DNA of 64,000 nucleotides, taken from the IMG/VR virus record IMGVR_UViG_3300036781_000821, positions 1-64,000 of that record, one strand, 5' to 3'. Below, one piece after another: positions 26,478-35,881 of the stretch. The DNA comes from a virus. The position numbers and the translations under genes were made by a program. The number at the start of each line of letters is the position of its first letter. The stretch's first letter is position 1. Below the pieces are notes generated by a model that did no database searches, was not told where the DNA came from, and saw only the letters and a list, made by a program, of their open reading frames with translations.

Positions 26478-27805
26478 TGCCCGAGAATGCTCTTGGAAGC
26501 TCCGGCCCCATATTTCTGATCGAACTGAGCTGCGAGACTCGGATTCTGTTTAAGGTATTGTTTGGCTTCGTCGGGAATGGACTGCGTAGCTGGCTGACCG
26601 CCGCCACCGCCTTGGGCGGGAGATGGCGCCGCCGCGGCCCCCGTGATTGGTGCGAACTCAAATTGGTTGTAAGGGACGCGACTCGGATTAACGATCATCA
26701 CCCGACCCTTGGGATCTGCGGTTTTCCCGTCAGAGCTGCGCACTAGGAGCGGATTGGCCTTTTGATATTGCTCGGTGTAGCGTTCCGCGTCCGGTATGCT
26801 TGCGCCCCGCTGGATTAGCTCGTTTTTCAGCTGAAGCGCGTCGCGGTCGGCATCCACGGCCGCCTTGAAGCCTTGGATCAATCGCTGATTGACCTTTGGA
26901 TCTTTGGCGGCGTCTGGAATATTCGCGGTCGCACCCATGTACTCAAGGACATTTCGCATGTTCTTGGTGTTGGCGAGGACATTCTGACGCATCAGCGCCA
27001 CGTCCGAATTGAGCTGCGAACCTGCCGCGCCCTGCACCATAGGCGATGAGCCGAGGAGCGGTACGTTAGCGCGGATCTGGTCCCACTTGCCGGTATTGTC
27101 GACATCGGACTGCACAGTCGGGATCAGGCCGTCCACCTTGTCGATCGCTTCCATTGCCTTGGCATTGTCGACCAGTGCCTTTTCCTTGTCTTTTATGCGC
27201 ATTTCATCGCCCTTCTTGGCGAGGTCAGGTGAGACTCCAAAATTCTGATTCGTGCCGGTCAGCGGTTTGCCATTTGGACCAGTAAACGTATAGGTGGGTG
27301 AATTTGTGTCTGTCGGGGTAGCGATCTTTGTGCTCTCGTTCTTGGTCTGCTCCTCAACATACTTTTGCCTCGCAGTGTTTAGGTCGATTTCAGATTTGAT
27401 CTTTGGGTCGGTAACGACCATAGGCGGCACTACGTCTTGTGCGCTCGTGATTGGAGGGAGGCCCGCAGCCACGCGAGGCTCGTTCATGGCATCGACCTGT
27501 TGTTGCGGGGTGTAGGGAACAGCCGGAGCCGTGGGAGTTGCGGCATCCGCGCGCTCTTGCTCATCCTTCATCACGCGGTTGGCATAATCCTGCTTGGCGA
27601 TGTTCAGGTAGTCGGCTGACTGGCCGAGTCTCGTGTTTTCCCGGTCATTAACCAGAGCGTCATTTGCCACGCGGTGATCTTCAATCGCCTTATCCAAGGC
27701 AATGCGATCGGCAAATTGCTTGCGGCGTTGCTCCAGATCCGCAGCCGTCTGGAAGATGCTCGCGCCGTTTGCAATCGACTTGTTTAAGACTTCCGCGATT
27801 CCCAT
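26474..27805 (-). CDS. Internal virion or ejection protein
   Basis: The 443-residue protein is strongly helical and Gln/Lys/Asp-rich in the first 240 residues, then has a helical bundle pattern and a low-complexity Gly/Gln tail (residues 405-420). No enzyme motif is visible. Its position between a similar gene and the tail genes, with a 4-bp overlap, supports a virion-internal role. The family is not certain. Confidence 0.58.
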   Translation of the reverse strand: MGIAEVLNKSIANGASIFQTAADLEQRRKQFADRIALDKAIEDHRVANDALVNDRENTRLGQSADYLNIAKQDYANRVMKDEQERADAATPTAPAVPYTPQQQVDAMNEPRVAAGLPPITSAQDVVPPMVVTDPKIKSEIDLNTARQKYVEEQTKNESTKIATPTDTNSPTYTFTGPNGKPLTGTNQNFGVSPDLAKKGDEMRIKDKEKALVDNAKAMEAIDKVDGLIPTVQSDVDNTGKWDQIRANVPLLGSSPMVQGAAGSQLNSDVALMRQNVLANTKNMRNVLEYMGATANIPDAAKDPKVNQRLIQGFKAAVDADRDALQLKNELIQRGASIPDAERYTEQYQKANPLLVRSSDGKTADPKGRVMIVNPSRVPYNQFEFAPITGAAAAPSPAQGGGGGQPATQSIPDEAKQYLKQNPSLAAQFDQKYGAGASKSILGQ

Positions 27806-27814
27806 AACGTCTCC

Positions 27815-28633
27815 CTAGGCCAATTTCTTTCCCGCGTATCCGAGACCGCCGCCGAGAATAGTGCCGGCCAGCGCCATCCACGGAGGCGTGTAGTTCAACT
27901 GCGAATTGTAGAGCTGGTTTGTGGCATTCTGCCCAGCGCTATAGAGTCCTCCCTGCGTTCCGTAGGTGCTTTGACCCGCCGAGATTGCGGCTGTGCCGGC
28001 CGCGGGGTTAACTGGCGACGTGGGATTGACCACCTGCCCCTGGAATGGCGTGGGAGCTGTTGTTGCCGGAGTCGTGAGCTGTTGACCATTCGTAAACGCT
28101 TGGGCGTTGCCAAGCCGTTGTTGCTGGAGTGCCAATCCCGCGTTGCCGACCGTCATTCCCTCCTCGATTGCCGGAGCCAGTCCGCTGACATTGCCGTGGG
28201 CGGCGGAAATACCGCGAGCCTGTTGCTCGAGCTGGTTAATTGACGTCGGATCCAACGTCGTACCAAGGTCGAGGTCGCTGTTGATCGTCTGGCCGAGCTT
28301 TTGGTGGGCAAGGTAGCCCTCGGGATCGAGCTGCTTGAGCGAGTCGAGTTCGACCTGGTTGTAGTCGCTCCCATACTTCTGTTGAAGCGCGAGATTAGCA
28401 GCCGCGTTGCGATCCGCGCTCTCGGCGTTTACCTGATCGGTGTACTTGGTCAGATCCGCCGCGCCCGTTCCCGCGAACGCACCTTGCCCGGTCTCCGCAT
28501 TAAACGCCGTCTGCTGCACTTGGGGAGCGCTTCCGAGCATTGATTGAATGCCCTGGTTGTAGAGGGAGGCGAAATCCGGTGTCTGCGGGTAGGGAACGGG
28601 ATTTGAGGGAGGTGTTGGCGCGGAGCTGTTCAT
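27815..28633 (-). CDS. Probable internal virion protein
   Basis: The 272-residue protein is rich in Gln, Asn, Ala and Gly, with helical heptads at about 60-170 and a hydrophobic Gly-rich C-terminus (MALAGTILGGGLGYAG) that could insert in a membrane. This matches small ejection proteins of short-tailed phages. The C-terminal segment is the main argument. No close family is recognised. Confidence 0.52.
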   Translation of the reverse strand: MNSSAPTPPSNPVPYPQTPDFASLYNQGIQSMLGSAPQVQQTAFNAETGQGAFAGTGAADLTKYTDQVNAESADRNAAANLALQQKYGSDYNQVELDSLKQLDPEGYLAHQKLGQTINSDLDLGTTLDPTSINQLEQQARGISAAHGNVSGLAPAIEEGMTVGNAGLALQQQRLGNAQAFTNGQQLTTPATTAPTPFQGQVVNPTSPVNPAAGTAAISAGQSTYGTQGGLYSAGQNATNQLYNSQLNYTPPWMALAGTILGGGLGYAGKKLA

Positions 28634-29032
28634 TTAAACTTTCATGTGGCGGTTCATCAGTCCAATATCCTTGAACACGTACCGTTTCCGGTTTCGTTTC
28701 AACCGTTCATAACCAATCACGCTCTGGCGTGGGAAATGCGATCGCATCGACCACCAGAGAGTCTTCAAAGCCTCACCCGTTCGCGCGACTGCGATGTCAA
28801 TCCACATCACTTCGCCGGCATCATCGCGCACGTGCCAGTCCAGAGCCTGAGAACCGTGCGAAATCGGCCGCCCGATACCCACAGCGAGGCATCGGCCCGC
28901 GCCGTCGACGCAATAGATGAGGCTCTTTCGGTTCAGGGCGAAGCGAACGAAGCCGAAAAGCCGCTTCCAGCCCCACTCGCGGCATCGCGCCGAGTAGAGC
29001 CACAGGAAACGGGCGAAATCCACGGCGATCAC
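28634..29032 (-). CDS. Phage protein of unknown function
   Basis: The 132-residue protein is basic and rich in Trp and Arg, with no signal peptide. It overlaps the tail gene upstream by 4 bp and abuts the next gene. The alternating pattern in the middle (CLAVGIGRPI, DWHVRDDAGEVMWIDIAVA) suggests a compact alpha/beta fold. Position implies a tail or ejection accessory role. Confidence 0.5.
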   Translation of the reverse strand: MIAVDFARFLWLYSARCREWGWKRLFGFVRFALNRKSLIYCVDGAGRCLAVGIGRPISHGSQALDWHVRDDAGEVMWIDIAVARTGEALKTLWWSMRSHFPRQSVIGYERLKRNRKRYVFKDIGLMNRHMKV

Positions 29033-30612
29033 GGCGTCAGCTCCTTTTCCACGGTGTCGAGATAGCCCGCGAGGTTCATCGAGCGCATTCCGCAGTTGCC
29101 CTTTGTGTTGTGGATCTTGATAGCCATCTCCCGGAAGGGTCCGAATTGCATGAGATCACCCGCGTAGCGGTCGATACCCACCTTCTTGAGATCAAAAGGC
29201 AGGTCAACGGGCAGATCCACGGTCTCTACCTCGAAATCCTCCTTGACCTCGTTCTCGGTGTCCTCATCCAAAATCGCGCTTGCGGAAGTGTTTTCACCGC
29301 TGTCTTCCAAGTTCTCCAGCTCCAGCTCGCAATAATCGCCAGTCTTCGGGTTTTTGAGTTCCCGGAAATTCATCGAGCGGCTCAGAACATCGAAATCGTA
29401 ATCGGCGCCATCGTCCTGGAAGTCGGCCGCCACAAGGTTTTGCTCGCCCTTGTAATCGTTATTGACCAGCAGCTTTCCGGTATCCATACCGAGAACAAGT
29501 TTCAGGTCGCTGTTGAACTCAGTAATTTCCGAGCAACGCGCGCCGATGGACCACGGGCCTTCCCACGCCTTGTTTAGGAAGTTGTAGACGAGCGTGTAGT
29601 TCGGCACCTGACTCGCATCGATCGGCACGCTCAGGCGATAGGTGTTGTTGCGGAAGACTGCGCTGGAGTTTTGCACGAACGCCCAATTGATGCGCTCGAT
29701 CCAATCTTGGATCTTCTTAGAAATCGGGTCGCTCACGCTGAAGCGGCCGTCGTTCGTCAACGTCGGGGTCAGGAGGCGAACGCCCTCCTTGTACGAGAGG
29801 AATGCAATTACGTCGTTGCACTGAACGGCAGTACGGTGCGCGCAACACCCAATCGAATCGCTGGTCTTGTTGATGGTCCAATCCCCCGCCGAGGTAGCCG
29901 TGGGATCTGCGTTGACCACGTAAATCCTGTTGAGCTTGAACACCGCGAGATTGAACTGAAACCACGGACAGGCGCCAGTAATGGGCTTTCCATCGCCGCC
30001 GACGCGGAAAGAAAATTGATTCTGCCAGTGCCCAGCCGTTGGATCGAGCAAGTCGCAGGCGTGGACCTGGTCCAGGACGGCCGAACTCGCCACAGGATTG
30101 TTGTAGTTGAGGACGAAGACGCGCTCTGTATGCGGAACGATGTATTTGTAGCCTGCTCCGGGGGTGTTTACGCCCGTAATTTGCGTAAACGCCGCCCCAT
30201 CCCACGAATACACATTTTGAACGCCATCGACCAACAGCATTAAATCTGCAAGCTGCGCCATATGCACCTGGGCACCAGCGGTGGGAACGTACGTTCCTAT
30301 TGCGCCGGACACGACCACGCCGTCGAAGCTTTTCATCTGCGCATTACAGGCGATCAGAAGCTTCTCGACGGTAGGTGTCTTGAAATGCTTCATCCCCTGA
30401 ATCGCTTGGGCAGCCGTCACCGTCGCGAGTAGACTGTGACCAATTCTCTTCTTGCACCGCTCATTGCTGAACAGCCGCCCGTTCAAGATCAGTTGCGCTT
30501 CATTGGGCGCGAGACTGTTCGGACGGTCGTTGGAATTCATGCCACCTCCGAACGAGATTTGCTCGTCGAAGATCAGCGGATCATCCAGAAGTTCGTTATT
30601 GTGGACGGGCAT
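29029..30612 (-). CDS. Tail hub/tube-like beta-propeller protein
   Basis: The 527-residue protein is a repetitive beta protein with NGRLF, SWDGAAF and YNFLNKAWEGPW type blades, as in podovirus tail hub or stabilisation proteins (P22 gp10 type). There is no signal peptide, unlike the next gene. It overlaps its upstream neighbour by 1 bp and its downstream neighbour by 4 bp, indicating tight coupling in the late operon. It probably joins the portal/adaptor to the spike. Confidence 0.65.
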   Translation of the reverse strand: MPVHNNELLDDPLIFDEQISFGGGMNSNDRPNSLAPNEAQLILNGRLFSNERCKKRIGHSLLATVTAAQAIQGMKHFKTPTVEKLLIACNAQMKSFDGVVVSGAIGTYVPTAGAQVHMAQLADLMLLVDGVQNVYSWDGAAFTQITGVNTPGAGYKYIVPHTERVFVLNYNNPVASSAVLDQVHACDLLDPTAGHWQNQFSFRVGGDGKPITGACPWFQFNLAVFKLNRIYVVNADPTATSAGDWTINKTSDSIGCCAHRTAVQCNDVIAFLSYKEGVRLLTPTLTNDGRFSVSDPISKKIQDWIERINWAFVQNSSAVFRNNTYRLSVPIDASQVPNYTLVYNFLNKAWEGPWSIGARCSEITEFNSDLKLVLGMDTGKLLVNNDYKGEQNLVAADFQDDGADYDFDVLSRSMNFRELKNPKTGDYCELELENLEDSGENTSASAILDEDTENEVKEDFEVETVDLPVDLPFDLKKVGIDRYAGDLMQFGPFREMAIKIHNTKGNCGMRSMNLAGYLDTVEKELTP

Positions 30613-33137
30613 TAATTCAGGACTTCAATAGTCAGGTTGGTGCAGGTGATGGTGTTGCTCGCGCTGGCCGTTCCCCATGTCACAAACAGCCCAACAGTCT
30701 GGCTGTTTGCGGAGTTGAACGTCGCAGCCTGGTCGGGAGCATCCAGCGGATTATTCGTAGTGGCCGCACTGAAATAACTGCATGCGCCCACGGTCTTGCT
30801 CGTTGCGCTGCCGCCCGTCGTCCGCAGGGTCAGATCGAAACTGGCTTCCCAGTCTTTCGTTCCGGTGATCGACACCATCGTCTGGGCGCTGGTGTCGGCC
30901 ATGACCGTCGTTCCCAGCTTTAATTGGAAGCGGAGTGTCGGGGTTCCCGTGTTTGCTATGATTCCGCGCGCATGAACTCTGATGGTTTTCCCGGCAACGA
31001 GGAAACTGGCTGGAATTGTCGCTGTACCTATGCCGGTTCCGACCAGTGTCGTTCCAGCACCGGAATTGGCTACCGTCACATCGGCGGTCTGCGTGAACAG
31101 CGTTCTCGTCGTGGAAACTGTTGCTCCCGTTTCACGAAATAGAAGCGTAGTCTGCGTCGAATCATTCCAGAGATCGCCGTTGGTCGTCGTCGCGGCTTTG
31201 CTGGCAAGATTGATCCTGCCGCCCAAGAATACATCCTTGGCAATGCCGAGGCCGCCTGCGAATGTCGCGCAACCGCTACCCGTGCTCGTCGATTGGGTTG
31301 CATCATTGAAGGCCCCGTTGCCTCCGAATACAAAAACACCGTTGATGTTCGCATTTTGACCAGATGCCGGAGAAATCGTTACTGAGCCCGATGTATTCAC
31401 CGAGATCGGAGCCACGAAAACAAGAGCGTCAGTCCCGATCGTAATCGGACTCGTCGCGCCGCAGACAAATTCCTGCTTGCCGTTGACTGTGCCAGCCAGC
31501 GCGTATATCTTCTGCGCGATGATCTTGTCCGATGTGTCGTACTGCGTATGCCGCATCAGGATGAACGGGTGCGAGCCATCGCCAGTTTGAATCAGCACAT
31601 AAAGTCCATTCTGGAAGGTGCTGGCCTGCCCTGTGACAAGAATTGCCATACCCTGTGTGGTCGCGGTGCCGTTAACCGTACCAAGTGCGCCGTTGGAATT
31701 GCCCGTCAGGGTTGCTCCAACTCCGCTCGTTCCGTTGGCATAGGTACAGGCGGGTAATGCGCTGAAAGCTAACAAGTCCGCTTTTAGAGGACCGCGAAGG
31801 TAGTTTCCGCCGCCCAGCTTAGCAACCGGGTTTCCGGTGAAGTCCGTCGCATTATTGAATTGGGGAACGCAACCGGAAAACGTCGGCGCTCCCAATGCCG
31901 AGTCGATCATAACGTCGTTAAAAATCAGGTTTGAGGCGTTCGCGATGTTGAAGCTCGTTGGCGTTGTCGTGCCAACCACGTCCCGCTCGCGCAGCTTGAG
32001 GTTCGTAAAGATTATGTTGGTGATGTTGCCGGAGCTAGGAGAAGTAATGTGGACCCCGTGCTTAATTGTTCCTCCAGAGAGATCGGCATCGTTAACCTCG
32101 AAATCGCAATCGTCCCACTCCATGTTTGAATAGGTGTTGCCTCCCTGACCGTTGAGCGAAACGCCCGCATTGCGCAGGTTTTTTCCAACGCAGCCAATGG
32201 CCTTGTAGTTTGCAATCGGCCCTTCGTAATAGAACATGGTGCTGACGTTTTCCGCGTAACCGGCAATCTGCGTGACTGGCCCAACACCCGTTCCGCCGAA
32301 GGCACAGGTTGAAAAGTTTGAGGATGCGCCAAGCTTGTTGTAGACGCTGCAATGACTCCAAATCGCTTGGCAGCTCTTGGAACCGCTGGTCGTGAACGTC
32401 AGAAATGTGCCGCCGTAATTGCCCTGGAACGAGTCTTCAGTTAGATCGGCGCCATAGTTCCCGGAAACGTCATGTTCGCCACCGCCATCGGTATAGGTGG
32501 CAAAGGTAAAGGTGAAGCCCTCGCTTCCACCGGTGTTGCCGTACATGTTGATCGCCTTCACACCGAGCATGAAGCATTTGTTTCCATACAATTTGATTGC
32601 ATTGATGCTGTTTGAAGTACTCGCGCTCAGCGCGGTCGCATTACCGTCGAGAGTTGCGCCATAACCGATAACGCCCGCGCCCGCGCCATCTGCGTTGTAG
32701 ACGTTTCCGAACATCGTCGGAGTTGCGTTGGTCAACGAATTGAGCTTGAAATAGCATCCGTTGATCACGACGATGCAGCTTTGCGGAATCTGCCAGGTGT
32801 TATTCGATGTGCCGTCGCCGTTGCCTTCGATCAGGTATGGATTCGCCGAGGAGTTGGGAATGCAGACGACGACCGTGTTCGCAAAGTTATGATTGAACCA
32901 AACCGAAGACCATTTTGCGGGTGTGGAAACATCGTAGGGGTCCCACTGAGCGCCAGTACCCGCAACGCTATCGGTTCGCATCGCCAAATAAACGGCGTTG
33001 GCGAGGCCGAGTTGCGCGACGGTGCCCAGGCTTGAGCCGCCACTCGTTCCCCCCATCAACCTGGGCGCGGGATCATACTGACCAAAACTGGCGGTCAGCC
33101 CCAAGACCGCAACAAGAAGGATTCTTAGCCAGCGCAT
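30612..33137 (-). CDS. Tail spike-like beta-helix protein with signal peptide
   Basis: In this 841-residue protein, residues about 90-430 carry the short repeating strands and Asn/Gly turns of a parallel beta helix, then Thr/Gly/Asn-rich fibre-like domains. It should bind or degrade a host surface polymer. The N-terminus (MRWLRILLVAVLGLTASFG) is a textbook Sec signal peptide with a likely cut near residue 19-20. That is unusual for a tail protein, which normally folds in the cytoplasm. The start is firm because the signal begins at the first in-frame ATG, 2 bases after the previous stop. Confidence 0.68.
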   Translation of the reverse strand: MRWLRILLVAVLGLTASFGQYDPAPRLMGGTSGGSSLGTVAQLGLANAVYLAMRTDSVAGTGAQWDPYDVSTPAKWSSVWFNHNFANTVVVCIPNSSANPYLIEGNGDGTSNNTWQIPQSCIVVINGCYFKLNSLTNATPTMFGNVYNADGAGAGVIGYGATLDGNATALSASTSNSINAIKLYGNKCFMLGVKAINMYGNTGGSEGFTFTFATYTDGGGEHDVSGNYGADLTEDSFQGNYGGTFLTFTTSGSKSCQAIWSHCSVYNKLGASSNFSTCAFGGTGVGPVTQIAGYAENVSTMFYYEGPIANYKAIGCVGKNLRNAGVSLNGQGGNTYSNMEWDDCDFEVNDADLSGGTIKHGVHITSPSSGNITNIIFTNLKLRERDVVGTTTPTSFNIANASNLIFNDVMIDSALGAPTFSGCVPQFNNATDFTGNPVAKLGGGNYLRGPLKADLLAFSALPACTYANGTSGVGATLTGNSNGALGTVNGTATTQGMAILVTGQASTFQNGLYVLIQTGDGSHPFILMRHTQYDTSDKIIAQKIYALAGTVNGKQEFVCGATSPITIGTDALVFVAPISVNTSGSVTISPASGQNANINGVFVFGGNGAFNDATQSTSTGSGCATFAGGLGIAKDVFLGGRINLASKAATTTNGDLWNDSTQTTLLFRETGATVSTTRTLFTQTADVTVANSGAGTTLVGTGIGTATIPASFLVAGKTIRVHARGIIANTGTPTLRFQLKLGTTVMADTSAQTMVSITGTKDWEASFDLTLRTTGGSATSKTVGACSYFSAATTNNPLDAPDQAATFNSANSQTVGLFVTWGTASASNTITCTNLTIEVLN

Positions 33138-33139
33138 CG

Positions 33140-33538
33140 TTAGAACCCTCCAATTTCGGTGCGGATAACTATCGTCACCTGCGTGTTGGATTCATCCGCG
33201 CGCCTGATCCAAAGCTCGTTGCAGTCTCGCGTCTGAAATCCACGGACGGTAACGGCTGCGTTGGCGGGCAGAACCATTCCGAACGTGTCGGTGCTGCCTT
33301 GGCGCACCTCGATGGGAACGCTTGTGCCAGTCTTGACCGACGTTGGAATGATCACGCGATCACAAATGACATCCGGGAGCTGAACCCACGTTGAACCCGA
33401 AGCCGAGGTCGTGACCTGAAAATTCTTTCCCTTTTCCGGCTGGTAGGACTTCACTACGGGGTCCGCATAAACCAGACCGCACAACAGCACCAACGCGAGC
33501 CACACGCTCGCCATCTTCGTCATCCACTTCGTTCTCAT
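33140..33538 (-). CDS. Small exported beta protein in tail region
   Basis: In this 132-residue protein, residues 1-25 form a signal peptide (basic start, LALVLLCGL core, cut after VYA). The rest is an all-beta domain of about 105 residues without Cys pairs. It lies in the tail operon directly before the spike gene. It may be a spike partner or a receptor-masking protein; function unknown. Confidence 0.55.
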   Translation of the reverse strand: MRTKWMTKMASVWLALVLLCGLVYADPVVKSYQPEKGKNFQVTTSASGSTWVQLPDVICDRVIIPTSVKTGTSVPIEVRQGSTDTFGMVLPANAAVTVRGFQTRDCNELWIRRADESNTQVTIVIRTEIGGF

Positions 33539-33558
33539 TTCTCTCTTTCGGTTTGGGG

Positions 33559-34512
33559 TTAAGCTTTCAGGAATTGGTCGTATCCGCCGTCACAGGCGAA
33601 ATCCACATCATCGGAGGCAATAAATGGAGCGTCGGGAACGAGCCGCACCTGGTTGGCGCGCTGGTATTCGTGGGCATCCTTCAAAATCGCGAGCTGCGTG
33701 TTGGCCTCTTCGATTTTGGCTTGGGCCTTGGCGTACTGCCGGCTGCGCTCCAGCATGTCCGCCGTGCCGAAGGCGATGAGCGTGTTTTCCATGAACGACA
33801 ACTCGGGAGTGTCGTTATCGTCGATCAATTGCCGCGCGCGGATCTTGTAGAGCACGAGCATGGTTTTGTCGGTCGACGGAATCGGGTGCAATTGAATCTG
33901 CTGGCACTTCACGTCGCGGTGTTCCGCCCACACCGTAATCAGCGTCGTGCCGCTGGTGTTGCCCTTGACGACCAGATCCCCGGTCATGTCGTCTTTTCCC
34001 ATCTGCCAGACATCATCGTAGGTGTTCGTCGACAGGACATCGGCACCGGAGCTGAGCGTCACCGTCTCACGGTAGATCACGCCCTCATATTCGCCCTCGA
34101 CGCGGACTTTCTTGCCGTTATCGGCCGCCTGCACCTGAACAAACTTGAGCTTTTCCCCGGCCGGCTTCACTTCGGTGGCAACCGGCCGTTCAAGCGAGTA
34201 ATCCCAGGGCTCACCCGACTGCTCAAAGATGTTGGCGTAGGTCAGGTAGAGATATTCCTTTTGGACGGGTAGGATGAAGCGCGTGTCGTAGCGAATGGCG
34301 AGGACCAGCGCCATTGTCTGGGGAAAGATGATGTACTGGTTCGCGGTCGTAACCGCAACCGACTTCAGCCGCAGCAGCTCGCGCCAAATTGTGTAGAGGC
34401 AGATCATGTCATGGCGCTGGCGCAGGAATTTCTTGCAAGCGGTTTGGCTCACGGCATCGTTCTTACCCACCTTCGTGCCGATCACGTCGACCATCTGGGA
34501 GAGTGACATCAT
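33559..34512 (-). CDS. Head-tail adaptor / tail tubular-like protein
   Basis: The 317-residue protein has a helical N-terminus (30-60) followed by a middle beta region with an Ig-like pattern (about 110-190), then helices with EEANTQLAILKDAHEY. This organisation resembles the adaptor (tail tubular A-like) proteins between portal and tail in podoviruses. There is no signal peptide. It overlaps the next upstream gene by 4 bp. Confidence 0.5.
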   Translation of the reverse strand: MMSLSQMVDVIGTKVGKNDAVSQTACKKFLRQRHDMICLYTIWRELLRLKSVAVTTANQYIIFPQTMALVLAIRYDTRFILPVQKEYLYLTYANIFEQSGEPWDYSLERPVATEVKPAGEKLKFVQVQAADNGKKVRVEGEYEGVIYRETVTLSSGADVLSTNTYDDVWQMGKDDMTGDLVVKGNTSGTTLITVWAEHRDVKCQQIQLHPIPSTDKTMLVLYKIRARQLIDDNDTPELSFMENTLIAFGTADMLERSRQYAKAQAKIEEANTQLAILKDAHEYQRANQVRLVPDAPFIASDDVDFACDGGYDQFLKA

Positions 34513-34754
34513 CGCAGGCCGTCCAGTTTGACATTGATCTTCGCCACGTCAGAGCAAATCATGTCCAACTTGGTTTCAGAGCGAATTTGGCTCTCGCGGT
34601 GATTGACCATCTTGTCCTCAGCCTCATCCAGCCGCCTATCCAAAGCATCCTGACGTTTTTCAACACGGTCAAGGCGGTAGGGAATAACAGCCCAGGCCGC
34701 CAACGCCCCCAGGACGGAGAAAATCGCCATTACCGTGTTGATGTCGAATTGCAT
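34509..34754 (-). CDS. Small membrane-anchored coiled-coil protein
   Basis: The 81-residue protein has one N-terminal membrane span (IFSVLGALAAWAVIPY), then a coiled coil with RLDRVEKRQDALDRRLDEAE. This resembles holin-associated or spanin-like proteins of lysis cassettes. It is 2 bp from the collar-protein gene and overlaps the adaptor gene by 4 bp. Confidence 0.55.
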   Translation of the reverse strand: MQFDINTVMAIFSVLGALAAWAVIPYRLDRVEKRQDALDRRLDEAEDKMVNHRESQIRSETKLDMICSDVAKINVKLDGLR

Positions 34755-34756
34755 TT

Positions 34757-35881
34757 TCAGATTTTGATGATCTTGTTCACGATGGCCGTGGGTTGGGTGA
34801 TGTTGTGCGGATTTCCACCGCCCGTGTCGCCTGTCACGGGGGAAGCGCCGCTTGTCGTAACTGCTGTACTCGCTCCAGTCGCGGCGAAAACCGCCTGTGT
34901 GCCCATGCCGTGATGGTGAGCGGGCATTTCGGCGATGGAGAGCGTTTCGCTCTCGGAACCACCCACCGCAGCCAGGTTCGTTGCCGTGCCGCCAAAATAC
35001 GTTGCCGTCAGGCGATTGGCGGCCGAGCCGCCCATATTGTCTTTACCAGCGCAGACGCGCCCGCGCAGGTCGGGGACGTTGAACGTGGTCGTGCCATCGC
35101 CCACACCCCACGTGGTGCCAATCTGGGCGAACAGCGCGGCGTAGGTCGTGCGGGAGACGGCGGATCCGTCACAGAGGAGGAAACCGGTCGGAACCGTGCC
35201 CCCGCCGAAGTCCAGCATCACGCCCGTCGGTACATATCCGGTTGCGGCCGGGATCTCCGCGAGGATCTGCACATAGGCCGTGGTCGTACTCGTGGCGATG
35301 AAGATTTGCTTGTCGAATTGGCCCGCAGTTGTGGGCGCCGTCGTCGTGCTCGCGCCGGCAGTCGCGCCGCTCAGGTAATAGATTGAACCCGAGGACAGAC
35401 TGGTAAGCCCCGTAATCACGCCCTCGTTGATGAATGTGAAATTGTTGGCATCGGCCACTGCGCTGACCACGCCAACCGCGTGGACCGTGCCCGAGGCATC
35501 GGCTTTCGCCTTTGAGTAGGCGGAGCCCGTGTAATAAATGATGTCTCCCACGGCGAACCCGTGCGAGGCCTGGTTGATGCTCTGCTGGAGCCGCGTCAGG
35601 TTCGTGGAGGGAACCGCGTCGCTGTAGAGAACTTTCTTGAGCAATCCGCTCGCGTTCTCGTACACCAGCATCAAATCGCCGGGCTGGGGACTGCCGGAAA
35701 TCGCGGTCTTCGTCGTGAGGAAACTCGGCTGGACCACCGCACCGTTGACGATCTGGTTCAGCTCGGTGTTGTTGATGTTCTTCTGGTCGGGAGCAAACGT
35801 GTAGCCCGTCAGGATGTCTCCCCCCAAACAGGAGAGACATCCCAACAGAACCAGCGTCAGTATGTAACGCAGGCGGTCCAT
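34757..35881 (-). CDS. Tail collar-domain fibre protein with lipoprotein-type signal
   Basis: In this 374-residue protein, residues about 210-285 match the phage tail collar domain (PTGFLLCDGSAVSRTTYAAL, then FNVPDLRGRV) and the C-terminal His-rich MPAHHHGM region is typical of fibre tips. The first 20 residues (MDRLRYILTLVLLGC) form a signal with a lipobox LLGC, so the fibre could be exported and lipidated. That is unexpected. It overlaps the endolysin gene by 1 bp. Confidence 0.65.
   Translation of the reverse strand: MDRLRYILTLVLLGCLSCLGGDILTGYTFAPDQKNINNTELNQIVNGAVVQPSFLTTKTAISGSPQPGDLMLVYENASGLLKKVLYSDAVPSTNLTRLQQSINQASHGFAVGDIIYYTGSAYSKAKADASGTVHAVGVVSAVADANNFTFINEGVITGLTSLSSGSIYYLSGATAGASTTTAPTTAGQFDKQIFIATSTTTAYVQILAEIPAATGYVPTGVMLDFGGGTVPTGFLLCDGSAVSRTTYAALFAQIGTTWGVGDGTTTFNVPDLRGRVCAGKDNMGGSAANRLTATYFGGTATNLAAVGGSESETLSIAEMPAHHHGMGTQAVFAATGASTAVTTSGASPVTGDTGGGNPHNITQPTAIVNKIIKI

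Noticed and set aside
33553-34272. 239-residue rightward open frame
   Set aside because: It is antisense to the adaptor gene, with no motif or ribosome-binding site of note.
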